Made by a program: the position numbers and the translations under genes. The notes under the pieces are model-generated. The model saw only the letters and a list, made by a program, of their open reading frames with translations, did not search any database and had not been told where the DNA came from. A DNA stretch of 64,000 bases from positions 124,001 to 188,000 of the forward strand of contig NZ_JAVIFT010000005.1 in assembly GCF_031157355.1 (NCBI RefSeq), read 5' to 3'. Positions 34,253 to 42,499 of the stretch are shown here, one piece after another. The first letter of the stretch is position 1, and each line of letters opens with the position of its first letter. This DNA comes from Hyphomicrobium sp. LHD-15 (GTDB lineage: Bacteria > Pseudomonadota > Alphaproteobacteria > Rhizobiales > Hyphomicrobiaceae).

Positions 34253-35203
34253 ATGGCCGCGCTTATCGAAGCGAAGGGGCTGCAAAAGACATTCGGTGCG
34301 ATCACCGCCGTGAGCAGCATCTCGCTCGCCGTCGAGAAGGGCGAGGTTCTGGGTTTTCTCGGCCCCAACGGGGCCGGCAAATCCACCACGATGAAGATGA
34401 TCACCGGCTTTCTCGAGCCCGATGCCGGTCAAGCCGCCATCTGCGGGTTCGATGTGCAGGAGAACCCGAAGGCCGCGAAAGCGCAGCTCGGTTACCTGCC
34501 GGAAGGCGCACCCGCTTACGGCGACATGACGCCCGGCAACTTCCTGCGCTTTATCGCTGAGATTCGCGGCTTCGAAGGCAGCGAGATCAAGGGCCGCGTC
34601 GCGGCAGCCCTCGCCCGCGCCGGTCTCGGCGCCGTCGTCGACCAGCGCATCGAAACGCTTTCGAAAGGCTTCAAGCGCCGCGTCGGCATCGCTCAGGCGA
34701 TCCTCCACGATCCACCCGTCCTGATCATGGACGAGCCGACCGACGGCCTCGACCCGAACCAGAAGCATCATGTTCGCGAGCTGATCCGCGAGATGGCGCC
34801 GCACAAGGCGATCATCGTCTCGACCCACATCCTCGAAGAGGTCGAGGCGGTCTGCACGCGCGCCGTGGTCATCGACAAAGGACGCATCGTCGCTGACGGC
34901 ACCGCCGAGGATCTCCTGCGCCGCGGACGCGGATACGGCGCCATCGCCATCAAGGTGCGCTTGGCAGATGCCGAACGCGTATCGAAGGCGCTTTCGGGCG
35001 TTGCCGAAGTGGCGGGCGTCGAGACCTTCGACAAGACCGGCGACACCATTCGCCTGCGCGCCTTCGCCAAGACCAACACTCAACCCGCCAAAGCCATCGC
35101 CGACCGCTTGAGCCGCGAACAATTGCCGTTCGAGGAGATCTATGTCGAGCACGGCCGTCTCGACGACGTGTTCCGCGACATCACAACCTCCACTCAGGCT
35201 TGA
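34253..35203 (+). CDS. Gld-type ABC transporter, ATP-binding protein
   Basis: This 316-residue ABC ATPase has Walker A GPNGAGKSTTM, a Q-loop in LGYLPEGAPAYGDMTPG, signature LSKGFKRRVGIAQ, Walker B VLIMDEPTDGLDP and the switch His in IVSTHILEE. The C-terminal ~90 residues are the extra domain common in GldA/NatA-like subunits. It energises the permease encoded by the next gene. The operon order (ATPase, ABC-2 permease, GldG-like periplasmic protein, DUF4340 protein) is that of the Gld/auxiliary ABC systems found in many bacteria, whose substrate is not established here. Confidence 0.9.
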   Translation: MAALIEAKGLQKTFGAITAVSSISLAVEKGEVLGFLGPNGAGKSTTMKMITGFLEPDAGQAAICGFDVQENPKAAKAQLGYLPEGAPAYGDMTPGNFLRFIAEIRGFEGSEIKGRVAAALARAGLGAVVDQRIETLSKGFKRRVGIAQAILHDPPVLIMDEPTDGLDPNQKHHVRELIREMAPHKAIIVSTHILEEVEAVCTRAVVIDKGRIVADGTAEDLLRRGRGYGAIAIKVRLADAERVSKALSGVAEVAGVETFDKTGDTIRLRAFAKTNTQPAKAIADRLSREQLPFEEIYVEHGRLDDVFRDITTSTQA

Positions 35204-35222
35204 GCCCGAAGGCACCCGACCT

Positions 35223-35969
35223 ATGCGAGATACCCTGAAAACAGCCTACATCATCGCCAAGCGCGAGTTCGCCGCCTACTTCGCAACACCGCTGGCGGCC
35301 GTGTTCCTCACCATTTTCGTGGCCGCGACCGGCGCCTTTGCCTTCTACATCGGCGGCTTCTTCGATCGCGGACAGGCGAACCTCGATTCCTTCTTCGCCT
35401 ACCACCCCTGGCTCTATCTGCTGCTGGTCCCCGCCGTCGCGATGCGTCTCTGGGCCGAAGAGAGAAAGAGCGGCACCATCGAGTTGCTGATGACGCTGCC
35501 GATTTCGCCCTTGGAAGCCATCCTCGGCAAATTTGCTGCCGCCTGGGCGTTTATCGGGCTCGCCTTGCTGCTGACTTTCCCGATGTGGATCACCGTCAAC
35601 GTGCTCGGCGACCCGGATAACGGCGTCATTCTCACGAGCTACATCGGCAGCTTCCTGGTGGCGGGTGCATTCCTCGCTATCGGCTCCTTCATCTCGGCCC
35701 TGACCAAGAACCAGGTGATCGCCTTCATCCTGTCGGCGACCGTCTGCTTCCTGTTCGTGACGAGCGGCATGGAGCTGGTGCAGACGGCACTCCGCGCCTG
35801 GACGCCGCGCCTCGTGGCGGACGCTGTCGCGTCCATGAGTTTCCTCACCCACTACGAGGAAATCACCCGCGGCGTCATCGGGGCGGGCTCCATTGTCTTC
35901 TTCGTCTCGTTGATTGCCTTCGCGCTGCTCGCCAACGCGATCGCCGTCAGCCAGAAGAAATCCGCCTGA
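35223..35969 (+). CDS. Gld-type ABC-2 transporter permease
   Basis: This 248-residue permease has six membrane helices, the GldF-like half of an ABC-2 exporter. The N-terminal KREFAAYFATPLAAVFLTIF and the cytoplasmic coupling stretch MRLWAEERKSGTIELLMTLP are characteristic: W-x-E-E-R-x-x-G-T-x-E-L is the family hallmark that contacts the ATPase. It starts 20 bases after the ATPase stop and is followed 17 bases later by the GldG-like gene, so all are one operon. Confidence 0.9.
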   Translation: MRDTLKTAYIIAKREFAAYFATPLAAVFLTIFVAATGAFAFYIGGFFDRGQANLDSFFAYHPWLYLLLVPAVAMRLWAEERKSGTIELLMTLPISPLEAILGKFAAAWAFIGLALLLTFPMWITVNVLGDPDNGVILTSYIGSFLVAGAFLAIGSFISALTKNQVIAFILSATVCFLFVTSGMELVQTALRAWTPRLVADAVASMSFLTHYEEITRGVIGAGSIVFFVSLIAFALLANAIAVSQKKSA

Positions 35970-35985
35970 GGTCTGGGGACATATC

Positions 35986-38028
35986 ATGACAAACGTTCTC
36001 GCTTCCGTGCGCTCGAACCTCGGCTCCGCCTTCGCGGGTTTGGTTGCCTACGCCTCGCGCCTCACGCCTGCTCGCCTCGCCTGGGGTGGACTTGCGCTCG
36101 CCGCCGTCACGCTGCTTTCGATCAACCTCATCGCCTCCGAAACCTTGGGCGGCTGGAAGGCCGACCTCACCGAAGATCGCCTCTATTCGATCTCGCCCGG
36201 TTCCGTAACCGTGCTCTCCGCGATCGACGAGCCGATCAAGGCGCGCCTCTACTTCTCGAAGAAGCTTGGCGAGCTGGCCCCGTCCTACGCCCGTTACTTC
36301 GATCGCATCCGCACGCTGCTCGAAGAATTCCAGCGCATTTCCGGCGGCAAGTTCCAGCTCGAAATCCTGGACCCTGAGCCGTTCTCCGACGCGGAGGATC
36401 GCGCCGTCGCCGCCGGCCTCACCGGCCGCCGCCTCAACGCCGAAGGCGAGACCGGCTATTTTGGCCTCGCCGCCTCGAACGCCACCGACGACCACCAGGT
36501 GATCGGGTTCTTCTCGCCGGATCGCGAAAGCTTCGTCGAATACGACATCACCAAGCTGATCCACACGCTCGCGAACCCTAAGAAGCGCCGCGTCGGCATC
36601 ATGACCTCGCTCCCGCTCGACGGCGGCAAGGCGCCGATGGGCGATCAGCCCACGCCGCCGTGGATGATCATGAGCCAGATCCGCGAATTCTTCGACGTTG
36701 AAACCGTCGATCAGGCCGTCACCGAGATCCCCTCCCGCATCGACGTTCTGCTCGTCGCGCAACCAACGACGCTGACGCCGGAAGCCGCCTACGCCATCGA
36801 CCAGTACACGCTGAAGGGCGGCAAGCTTCTCGTGCTGATCGATCCCGCATCTGAAGCCGCTCAGTTCGAGTTGATGCAGAAGCAGGGCCCGGGCCGCGCC
36901 GAATTGGCGAAGCTCCTCAAGACCTGGGGTGTCGACTTCGACGCGAGCAAGGTCGCCGCCGATATTCGCCATGCGCGCCGCGTTCAGTTCGGTCGCGGCG
37001 ATCAAGGCATGGTGACGGAGTTCGTCGCCTGGCTTGGCCTCGATCAATCGAACATCGACCAGCGCGATGTGCTCTCGAACGGGATCAAGGATTTGAACCT
37101 CGCGTCTGCCGGCATCCTGAAGCCGATCGATGGCGCAACCGCCACGATCACGCCGATCCTCACCACCTCTTCGGAGGCGATGGAGATCCCGAGCAGCAAG
37201 GTCGGCATGGGCGCCGACCCGCTTGGCCTGATCCGCGCCTATCAGCCCGGCGGCAAGCCGTTGATCCTGGCCGCGCGCATCTCGGGCGAGGCGAAATCGT
37301 CTTTCCCGACCGGCGTGCCGAAGCCCGACGCGAAAAAGGATGACAAGAAGCCCGGCGAGACGGCCGACAAGCCGGACAAAAAACCGGTTACGGACGCCCA
37401 GGCGGCAGAAGCAAAGCCCGCCGATGCGAAACCCGCCGACACCAAGCCCGGGCCGGACCATGTGGCATCCGGCCGGGTCAACGCCATCGTCATCGCCGAC
37501 ACGGATCTTTTGGCCGACCGCTTCTGGGTCGACAGCCGCGAGATGATGGGACAGGAGTTCGTAGTCCCGTCCGCCGGCAACGCCGCCTTCATCGTCGGCG
37601 CTCTGGAGAACCTGACCGGCAGCGACGCGCTGATCGCGCTGCGCGGACGTGGCATCAAGGATCGCACCTTCACCCTCGTCGAGGACCTGCGCCGCGACGC
37701 GGAGCGGAAGTTCCGCGAAAAGGAGCAGGTGCTGACCGAGCGGCTCAAGGGCGTCGAGCAGGAGCTTGCCAAGCTTCAGACGTCCGCCGCCGATGGCGCC
37801 ATCGTGATGTCCGAAAAGGAACAGGCAACGATCGAAGGCTTCAAGACGCAGATGATCGAGACCCGCCGCGAGCTGCGGCAGGTGAAGCTCGCGCTCCGCC
37901 AGAGCATCGATCGCCTCGACGGCTGGTTGCAGTTCGCTAACATCGCGCTGGTGCCGCTGCTAATTGCGGTCGGCGGCGTCGGCTGGTCGCTGTGGCGGAA
38001 CCGCCGCCGCAACCGCCCGGCATCCTGA
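35986..38028 (+). CDS. GldG-like ABC transporter auxiliary protein
   Basis: This 680-residue protein is anchored by a helix at each end (residues ~28-50 and ~650-670) with a large periplasmic domain between. The start LTEDRLYSISPGSVTVLSAI and the EPIKARLYFSKKLG strand are typical of GldG/ABC_transp_aux proteins. A lysine/proline/alanine-rich insertion (about residues 445-500, DAKPADTKPG repeats) and a coiled coil before the last helix (FREKEQVLTERLKGVEQELA) are additional. It probably forms the extracytoplasmic part of the exporter. The ATG at 35986 has TGAGG and TGGGGA upstream. Confidence 0.87.
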   Translation: MTNVLASVRSNLGSAFAGLVAYASRLTPARLAWGGLALAAVTLLSINLIASETLGGWKADLTEDRLYSISPGSVTVLSAIDEPIKARLYFSKKLGELAPSYARYFDRIRTLLEEFQRISGGKFQLEILDPEPFSDAEDRAVAAGLTGRRLNAEGETGYFGLAASNATDDHQVIGFFSPDRESFVEYDITKLIHTLANPKKRRVGIMTSLPLDGGKAPMGDQPTPPWMIMSQIREFFDVETVDQAVTEIPSRIDVLLVAQPTTLTPEAAYAIDQYTLKGGKLLVLIDPASEAAQFELMQKQGPGRAELAKLLKTWGVDFDASKVAADIRHARRVQFGRGDQGMVTEFVAWLGLDQSNIDQRDVLSNGIKDLNLASAGILKPIDGATATITPILTTSSEAMEIPSSKVGMGADPLGLIRAYQPGGKPLILAARISGEAKSSFPTGVPKPDAKKDDKKPGETADKPDKKPVTDAQAAEAKPADAKPADTKPGPDHVASGRVNAIVIADTDLLADRFWVDSREMMGQEFVVPSAGNAAFIVGALENLTGSDALIALRGRGIKDRTFTLVEDLRRDAERKFREKEQVLTERLKGVEQELAKLQTSAADGAIVMSEKEQATIEGFKTQMIETRRELRQVKLALRQSIDRLDGWLQFANIALVPLLIAVGGVGWSLWRNRRRNRPAS

Positions 38029-38054
38029 AAAAACAGAACCTGGAGAAACCAGCG

Positions 38055-39071
38055 ATGACACCGAGACAATTCGCAGTCCTCGCGGCCACGGCAGCCGTAT
38101 CGCTCGCGGCGGCAATTATCATCTACGGCTCGCGCACCAATTGGACCGTCCCCACCGAGAACGCCGGAAAGCTGTTCCCGAGCCTGCAGAGCGACGCCGC
38201 CAAGATCGCACGCGTGTCGATCACCCAGGGCGATAAAACCCTCGTCATCGAAAAGTCCGGCGACCAGTGGCTCATGAAAAGCCGCGACGGCTATCCGGCC
38301 GCGACCGACAAGGTGCGCGCGCTTTTGGTGTCGCTCGCCGAGGCAAGCCTGCTCGAACCCAAAACCCAGCGTCCGGACCGCTTCGCTGTGCTCGAAGTCG
38401 ATGACCCGACCGCAAAAACATCCAACGCACGCTTGATCAAGCTCGAAGACGCGAGCGGCACCGCGCTCGCCGAAATCATTGCCGGAAAGCGCCGCCTGGG
38501 TCAGGAGGGCGCAGCCGGAGAAGGCACCTATGTGCGCCGCCCCACGGAAAACCAGAGCTGGCTCGCGAGCACGACCATCGCAGGCGGCGCCTCGCTGCGG
38601 GACTGGGCAACGCCCCGCGTGTTCGAGGTCGATGGCCCCAAGGTCGCCCGCCTCACTGTCGAGGTTCAGGGCGAGCAACCCTACGACATCAAGCGCACCG
38701 ACGACGGAGCCCATGAGCTGGAAACCATCCCGGCCGGCAAGAAGATCAAGTACGTGAACATGATCGACAACATCGTCGAAGCGTCCGCATTCCTCGATCT
38801 CGAAAGCGTCCGCAAGGCTTCGCAAGCCTCTGGCGGCGAAGCCGGCTCCGTCTCCTTCCAGACCACCGACGGCCTCAAGATCAAGTTCAAGGTTAGCCGC
38901 GAAAAAGATGCAGCCTGGGCGACCATCGAGGCGTCGGGCGAAGGCGACGCCAAGAAGCTGGCGGACGAGATCCAAACCCGCGCCAAGGGCTGGGAGTTCG
39001 AGATTGCGCCCTCCAAGGTCGAGACCATGCTGAAGAAGCGCGACGACCTTCTCGAAGATGCGCCGTCTTGA
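38055..39071 (+). CDS. DUF4340-domain periplasmic protein of the Gld-type operon
   Basis: This 338-residue protein has one N-terminal membrane helix (VLAATAAVSLAAAIIIYG) and a DUF4340 domain made of repeated beta units, for example DAAKIARVSITQGDKTLVIE, GDQWLMKSRDGYPAATDKVR and RPDRFAVLEVDDPTAK. DUF4340 proteins usually close GldFG-like operons and are thought to work with them at the membrane; the biochemical role is unknown. CTGGAG lies 9 bases before the ATG. Confidence 0.85.
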   Translation: MTPRQFAVLAATAAVSLAAAIIIYGSRTNWTVPTENAGKLFPSLQSDAAKIARVSITQGDKTLVIEKSGDQWLMKSRDGYPAATDKVRALLVSLAEASLLEPKTQRPDRFAVLEVDDPTAKTSNARLIKLEDASGTALAEIIAGKRRLGQEGAAGEGTYVRRPTENQSWLASTTIAGGASLRDWATPRVFEVDGPKVARLTVEVQGEQPYDIKRTDDGAHELETIPAGKKIKYVNMIDNIVEASAFLDLESVRKASQASGGEAGSVSFQTTDGLKIKFKVSREKDAAWATIEASGEGDAKKLADEIQTRAKGWEFEIAPSKVETMLKKRDDLLEDAPS

Positions 39072-39112
39072 TGGCGCATCTTTCCGGATCTCCGGTCAAA
39101 AAAGAGATCCCG

Positions 39113-40036
39113 CTAAACCCGCTCCACGGCAGCGGCGGTTTTCTCCCACGCGGGCGTGCCAAAACGCTCGACCAGAAAGTCGATGAAAAGGCGCGTCTTG
39201 GCGGCCAGAAACCGGTTCGGCGCATAGAGCGCGTGGATCGTGATGTCCTGCGGCGGATAGTCGGCCAGCACGATCACAAGGCGTCCTTCATCGAGATCGC
39301 CACTAACAAGAAAGCTCGGCAGCCGCGCGATGCCGATCCCCTTTACCGCCGCGTCCCGCAGAGTATCGCCGTTGTTCGAGCTGAGGCACGCTGCGATCGG
39401 AACCGTGATCGGCTGCCCGTCCTCGGTCAGGCTCCAGCGCGGCACCGTCGTCGAGTGTCCGTAGTGCAGGCAGCGATGACTGATGAGATCCTGCGGCGTC
39501 TTCGGCTCGCCATGCTGGGCGATGTAGTCCGGACTGGCAACCAGCACGACGCGCGCCGACGAGATCCGCCGCGCGATCAGGCTTGAATCGACCATCGCGC
39601 CGATCCGCACCGTGACGTCGACCCCTTCCTCGAGCGGATCCACCATGCGGTCCGTCAGCGTCAGCTCAACCTTGAGATCGCCGTGGCGCTCCATGAAATC
39701 GGCGATCGCCCGCCCAAGGTAGAGCGTTCCGAACGACATCGGCGCATTGACCTTGAGCACGCCTTTGGGCTCGTCATGAAGCCGCGAGATCTGCGCTTCC
39801 GTTTCCGAAATCTGCGCGAGAATGGCCAGGCAGCGCTCGTAGTAGGCCAGCCCCGCTTCCGTCGGCGCAACGCGACGCGTGGTTCGGTCGAGCAGCCGCG
39901 CGCCGAGCTCCTGCTCGAGCTGCGTAATCGCTTTGCTGATCGCCGACCGCGTCACGCCGAGGCGGCGCGCGGCCTCCGAGAAGCTTCCGCTTGCCACCAC
40001 TTTGACAAGCACGTTCATGGCATCCAGCTTGTCCAT
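39113..40036 (-). CDS. LysR-family transcriptional regulator
   Basis: This 307-residue LysR regulator has an N-terminal winged helix-turn-helix (MNVLVKVVASGSFSEAARRL, GVTRSAISKAITQLEQELGA) and a periplasmic-binding-protein-like effector domain. The TEAGLAYYERCLAILAQISE linker helix and the SFGTLYLGRAIADFM strand are typical of the CrgA/DsdC-like branch that regulates efflux, quinone or aromatic responses. No divergent target gene is adjacent. The glutamine amidotransferase gene lies upstream on the same strand 55 bases away, so the two may form a unit. Confidence 0.88.
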   Translation of the reverse strand: MDKLDAMNVLVKVVASGSFSEAARRLGVTRSAISKAITQLEQELGARLLDRTTRRVAPTEAGLAYYERCLAILAQISETEAQISRLHDEPKGVLKVNAPMSFGTLYLGRAIADFMERHGDLKVELTLTDRMVDPLEEGVDVTVRIGAMVDSSLIARRISSARVVLVASPDYIAQHGEPKTPQDLISHRCLHYGHSTTVPRWSLTEDGQPITVPIAACLSSNNGDTLRDAAVKGIGIARLPSFLVSGDLDEGRLVIVLADYPPQDITIHALYAPNRFLAAKTRLFIDFLVERFGTPAWEKTAAAVERV

Positions 40037-40090
40037 GGCGTTTCGTGACCATCCTCCGTCGTACGGAGCTTCAGTTGACGGCTGCGGGAC

Positions 40091-40804
40091 TTACGCGAGC
40101 AGCGTTTTGAAATTGGTGTAGAGCTGACGCGCGACCGAAGTGTAGAGCGGAAGCCGGCTCGCCACATCCGCTGCGAGGCGATCGACGATCCCCACGCCGA
40201 GGCTCGTTTCGAGCGCACGCGCATATTCGGGGATGGCCGCCCAGTCTGCCACCGTCTCACTCGTAACTTCTACATGGCATTGCAGCCCGTAGGCGTGCTT
40301 GCCATAGCGGAAAGCCTGGTTCTCGCAAACATCAGAGTGCGCGAGCTGAACGGCGCCATCCGGCAACCGCTGAACCTCCGCACCGTGCCACTGCAAAACC
40401 TCGATCGGATCGGGCACACCGGCGAACAGTGGGTCTTTGCGACCGGCATCGGTTTGCGAGATCGTAAGCGTCCCGACCTCCGGCTTGGCACCCAGCCCCA
40501 CGCGTCCACCCAGCGCATCCGCGAGCAATTGATGGCCGAGGCAGATGCCGAGATACGGCCGACCGAGCTCGGCCACGAACCGGCGGATGGCAGCCTTCTC
40601 CGGAACCAGCCACGGAAACAGGTCTTCCTGCCAGACGTCCTGCGGGCCGCCCATGACCATCATCACGTCGAATGCTTCGAGGTCGGGGATCGGCTCGCCC
40701 TGGTCAAGTTCCACGGTGTGCCACGTAAAACCGTCCTCCCGCAGGAAATCCCGGAACACGCCCGGATGTTCGACTGCGAGATGCTGCAGAACCAGAATTT
40801 TCAC
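40091..40804 (-). CDS. Class I glutamine amidotransferase-like protein
   Basis: This 237-residue stand-alone GATase1-fold protein starts with GTG (KILVLQHLAVEHPGVFRDF). The oxyanion strand MMVMGGPQDVW, nucleophile elbow LGICLGHQLLADALGG (Cys) and GLQCHVEVTSE (His then Glu) complete the catalytic triad. It resembles GuaA-type amidotransferases or gamma-glutamyl-hydrolase-like proteins (YfeJ and others) that cleave or transfer gamma-glutamyl groups. GGGGGCGG precedes the GTG; the in-frame ATG at 40858 lacks this. A link to gamma-glutamyl-methylamide chemistry would be attractive next to the amine block but is speculation. Confidence 0.8.
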   Translation of the reverse strand: MKILVLQHLAVEHPGVFRDFLREDGFTWHTVELDQGEPIPDLEAFDVMMVMGGPQDVWQEDLFPWLVPEKAAIRRFVAELGRPYLGICLGHQLLADALGGRVGLGAKPEVGTLTISQTDAGRKDPLFAGVPDPIEVLQWHGAEVQRLPDGAVQLAHSDVCENQAFRYGKHAYGLQCHVEVTSETVADWAAIPEYARALETSLGVGIVDRLAADVASRLPLYTSVARQLYTNFKTLLA

Positions 40805-41172
40805 GAGCCGCCCCCAGTGCCGATCAAGCGTCCGATGACGATTGACGCCGACACTCACTAAACGCTTGTTTCATCTACGGCACAAGAGTTTCCCTAGAGG
40901 AAATGAGAATTCACCCGTTTTTCTCTCTGCAAAACACGCGCGCGCACCACAGCAAGCAAACCTGCAACCGCCAAATATCGCTGCAGCGCAGCGAGAACGA
41001 ACGGCGTTTTGATACAGGATCGAACCCCGAAGGAGCAGCCAACCTGATATGGTCAGACCAGAAACTTTTTGATTCGGTTGCGCGCCAATAGGAAAAATAC
41101 CCGACTTTAGGGGGACGCGATCTGAAACCCGCACCAGACAGGCGGACGGGGGAGAGCACGGACGCACCGGAA
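40805..41172. other. Regulatory region ahead of the FliG-like gene
   Basis: These ~370 bases hold the first copy of the 37-bp promoter-like sequence at 40867 and then about 220 bases of mixed composition with no gene. If the promoter is used, the transcript would have an unusually long leader. Confidence 0.5.
40867..40903 (+). promoter_or_regulatory. Sigma-54-like promoter, copy A (degenerate -12)
   Basis: This 37-base sequence shares TGTTTCAT, GGCACAAGAGTT and a GGAAA end with copies at 42386 and 44508. The -24 GG is kept. The -12 GC is TC here, so promoter strength is doubtful. It points towards the FliG-like gene. Confidence 0.5.
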
Positions 41173-42156
41173 TTGTCCGGCACCGCGAAAGTGGCAGCGC
41201 TTCTCCTTGCGATGAACAAGCAGCTCGCCGCTCGGGTGCTCAAACATTTCGATGAAGAGCAGGTCAAGGTTGTCGCCCAAGCGGCCAACGACCTCGGCAA
41301 GGTGCCGAAAGAAACCGTCGACACCATCATCGAGGAATTCGCCTACGACATCAAAAACGGCGCGGACCTGACCGCGACCAACGAAAAAATCCAAGGACTT
41401 CTCGAAGGTGTTCTGAGCCCCGATCAAATCGCGGCCCTGATGGCGCAGACCGGCACCAAATCGGCGCATGCCGTCTGGCAACACCTCCGCAAAATCCCGG
41501 AAATGGCCATGACGCAATACCTGATGAAAGAGCACCCGCAGATTATCGCGCTCGTGCTCTCTCGCGCCGAAGCGACAACATCCGCCAGCCTGCTCAAGAT
41601 GCTGCCGCGCGCCTTGTCCAAGGACGTGGTCGGCCGCATGCTGAGCCTCAGGCCCGTGCGCGAGCGGCCGCTCGTTCTTCTCGAGATTTCATTTCTGCAG
41701 GATCTGCTGCTCAACCGGCGGCGCGACTCCGACGTCCCGACCCACACCCGCTTGGCCGAGGTCATAAACAAAATGGACCGCAAGCTGATGGAGGAATGCT
41801 TGCAAGCCGTGGCGACCTACAATGAAAAGGACGCCGAGCTGATCCGCCAGCAGCTGTTCACGTTCGAGGACCTCATCAAGCTACCCAAGCCTTCTCTCGT
41901 CACGGTCTTCGACAGCATTGTCCCCGACCTTGTCATCAAGGCGCTCTACGGTGTGCCGAAGCCGTTCCAGGAGCACCTGCTCGAAGCCGTGCCGAGCCGC
42001 GCCCGCCGTGCGATCGTGGTGGAGCTCACCGAAGGCCCTCCCGTAAGAACCCGCGAAACTCTGAAGGCTCAGCGCACGATTGCCGACATCGCTCTCGAAT
42101 TGATCGAGCGAGGCGTCATCGAAACCGCGAGCGAGGAAGAAGCAGAAGAGATTTAG
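41173..42156 (+). CDS. FliG-like flagellar motor switch protein
   Basis: This protein of 327 residues has the FliG plan. The N-terminal domain (AKVAALLLAMNKQLAARVLK) is followed by the middle-domain EHPQ motif at residues 120-123 (KEHPQIIALVLSRAEA). A C-terminal domain has LFTFEDLIKLPKPSLVTVFD and VPSRARRAIVVELTEGPPVR. FliG joins the switch complex to MotA. Aligned with Escherichia coli FliG, the torque-helix Arg281 and Arg297 are kept, but Asp288/Asp289 align with Val/Glu. The start is unclear: TTG at 41173, or CTG at 41122 behind AGGGGGA. No other flagellar gene is nearby. It may be the true fliG or a paralogue. Confidence 0.75.
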   Translation: MSGTAKVAALLLAMNKQLAARVLKHFDEEQVKVVAQAANDLGKVPKETVDTIIEEFAYDIKNGADLTATNEKIQGLLEGVLSPDQIAALMAQTGTKSAHAVWQHLRKIPEMAMTQYLMKEHPQIIALVLSRAEATTSASLLKMLPRALSKDVVGRMLSLRPVRERPLVLLEISFLQDLLLNRRRDSDVPTHTRLAEVINKMDRKLMEECLQAVATYNEKDAELIRQQLFTFEDLIKLPKPSLVTVFDSIVPDLVIKALYGVPKPFQEHLLEAVPSRARRAIVVELTEGPPVRTRETLKAQRTIADIALELIERGVIETASEEEAEEI

Positions 42157-42499
42157 CCCGTCTCTATCGCATCGCTCTTCCGCGGAAATCCGCGCGGAAC
42201 CCAGGAGCGAAAGCAGCACGACCAATGCAAACCGGTGCCACTCGAATAAGCGCTCAGCCTTACGTTTAATCACCTAAGAGAAAGCGCTAGGTGGTATTAC
42301 ATAAGCGCATTTCCGCACATCCCCGCTCAAAATTTTCCGTGCCCCCGCAGAGACTTACGCGCGTGGCGAAGTCGTCATTCGCGCCTGTTTCATGTCTGGC
42401 ACAAGAGTTGCCCCTTAGGAAACTGCCGACCGGTGATCTTCTATCGCCGCGATGGCCCGCCAAGGCAACGAGCAACGCTCGCAAACGGGGATGTTTCCT
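42157..42499. other. Regulatory region ahead of the permease gene
   Basis: These ~340 bases hold the second 37-bp promoter copy at 42386. Upstream of it no gene or clear activator site was recognised. The permease start could alternatively be the ATG at 42452. Confidence 0.45.
42386..42422 (+). promoter_or_regulatory. Sigma-54 promoter, copy B
   Basis: TGGCACAAGAGTTGC at 42397-42411 fits the sigma-54 consensus TGGCAC-N5-TTGC, with GG and GC ten bases apart. It is embedded in the 37-base shared sequence. Transcription would begin near 42423, about 77 bases before the permease ATG. Confidence 0.78.

Noticed and set aside
35947-37461. 504-codon minus-strand frame opposite the GldG-like gene
   Set aside because: Shadow of the plus-strand gene, with Arg/Gly-rich sequence only.
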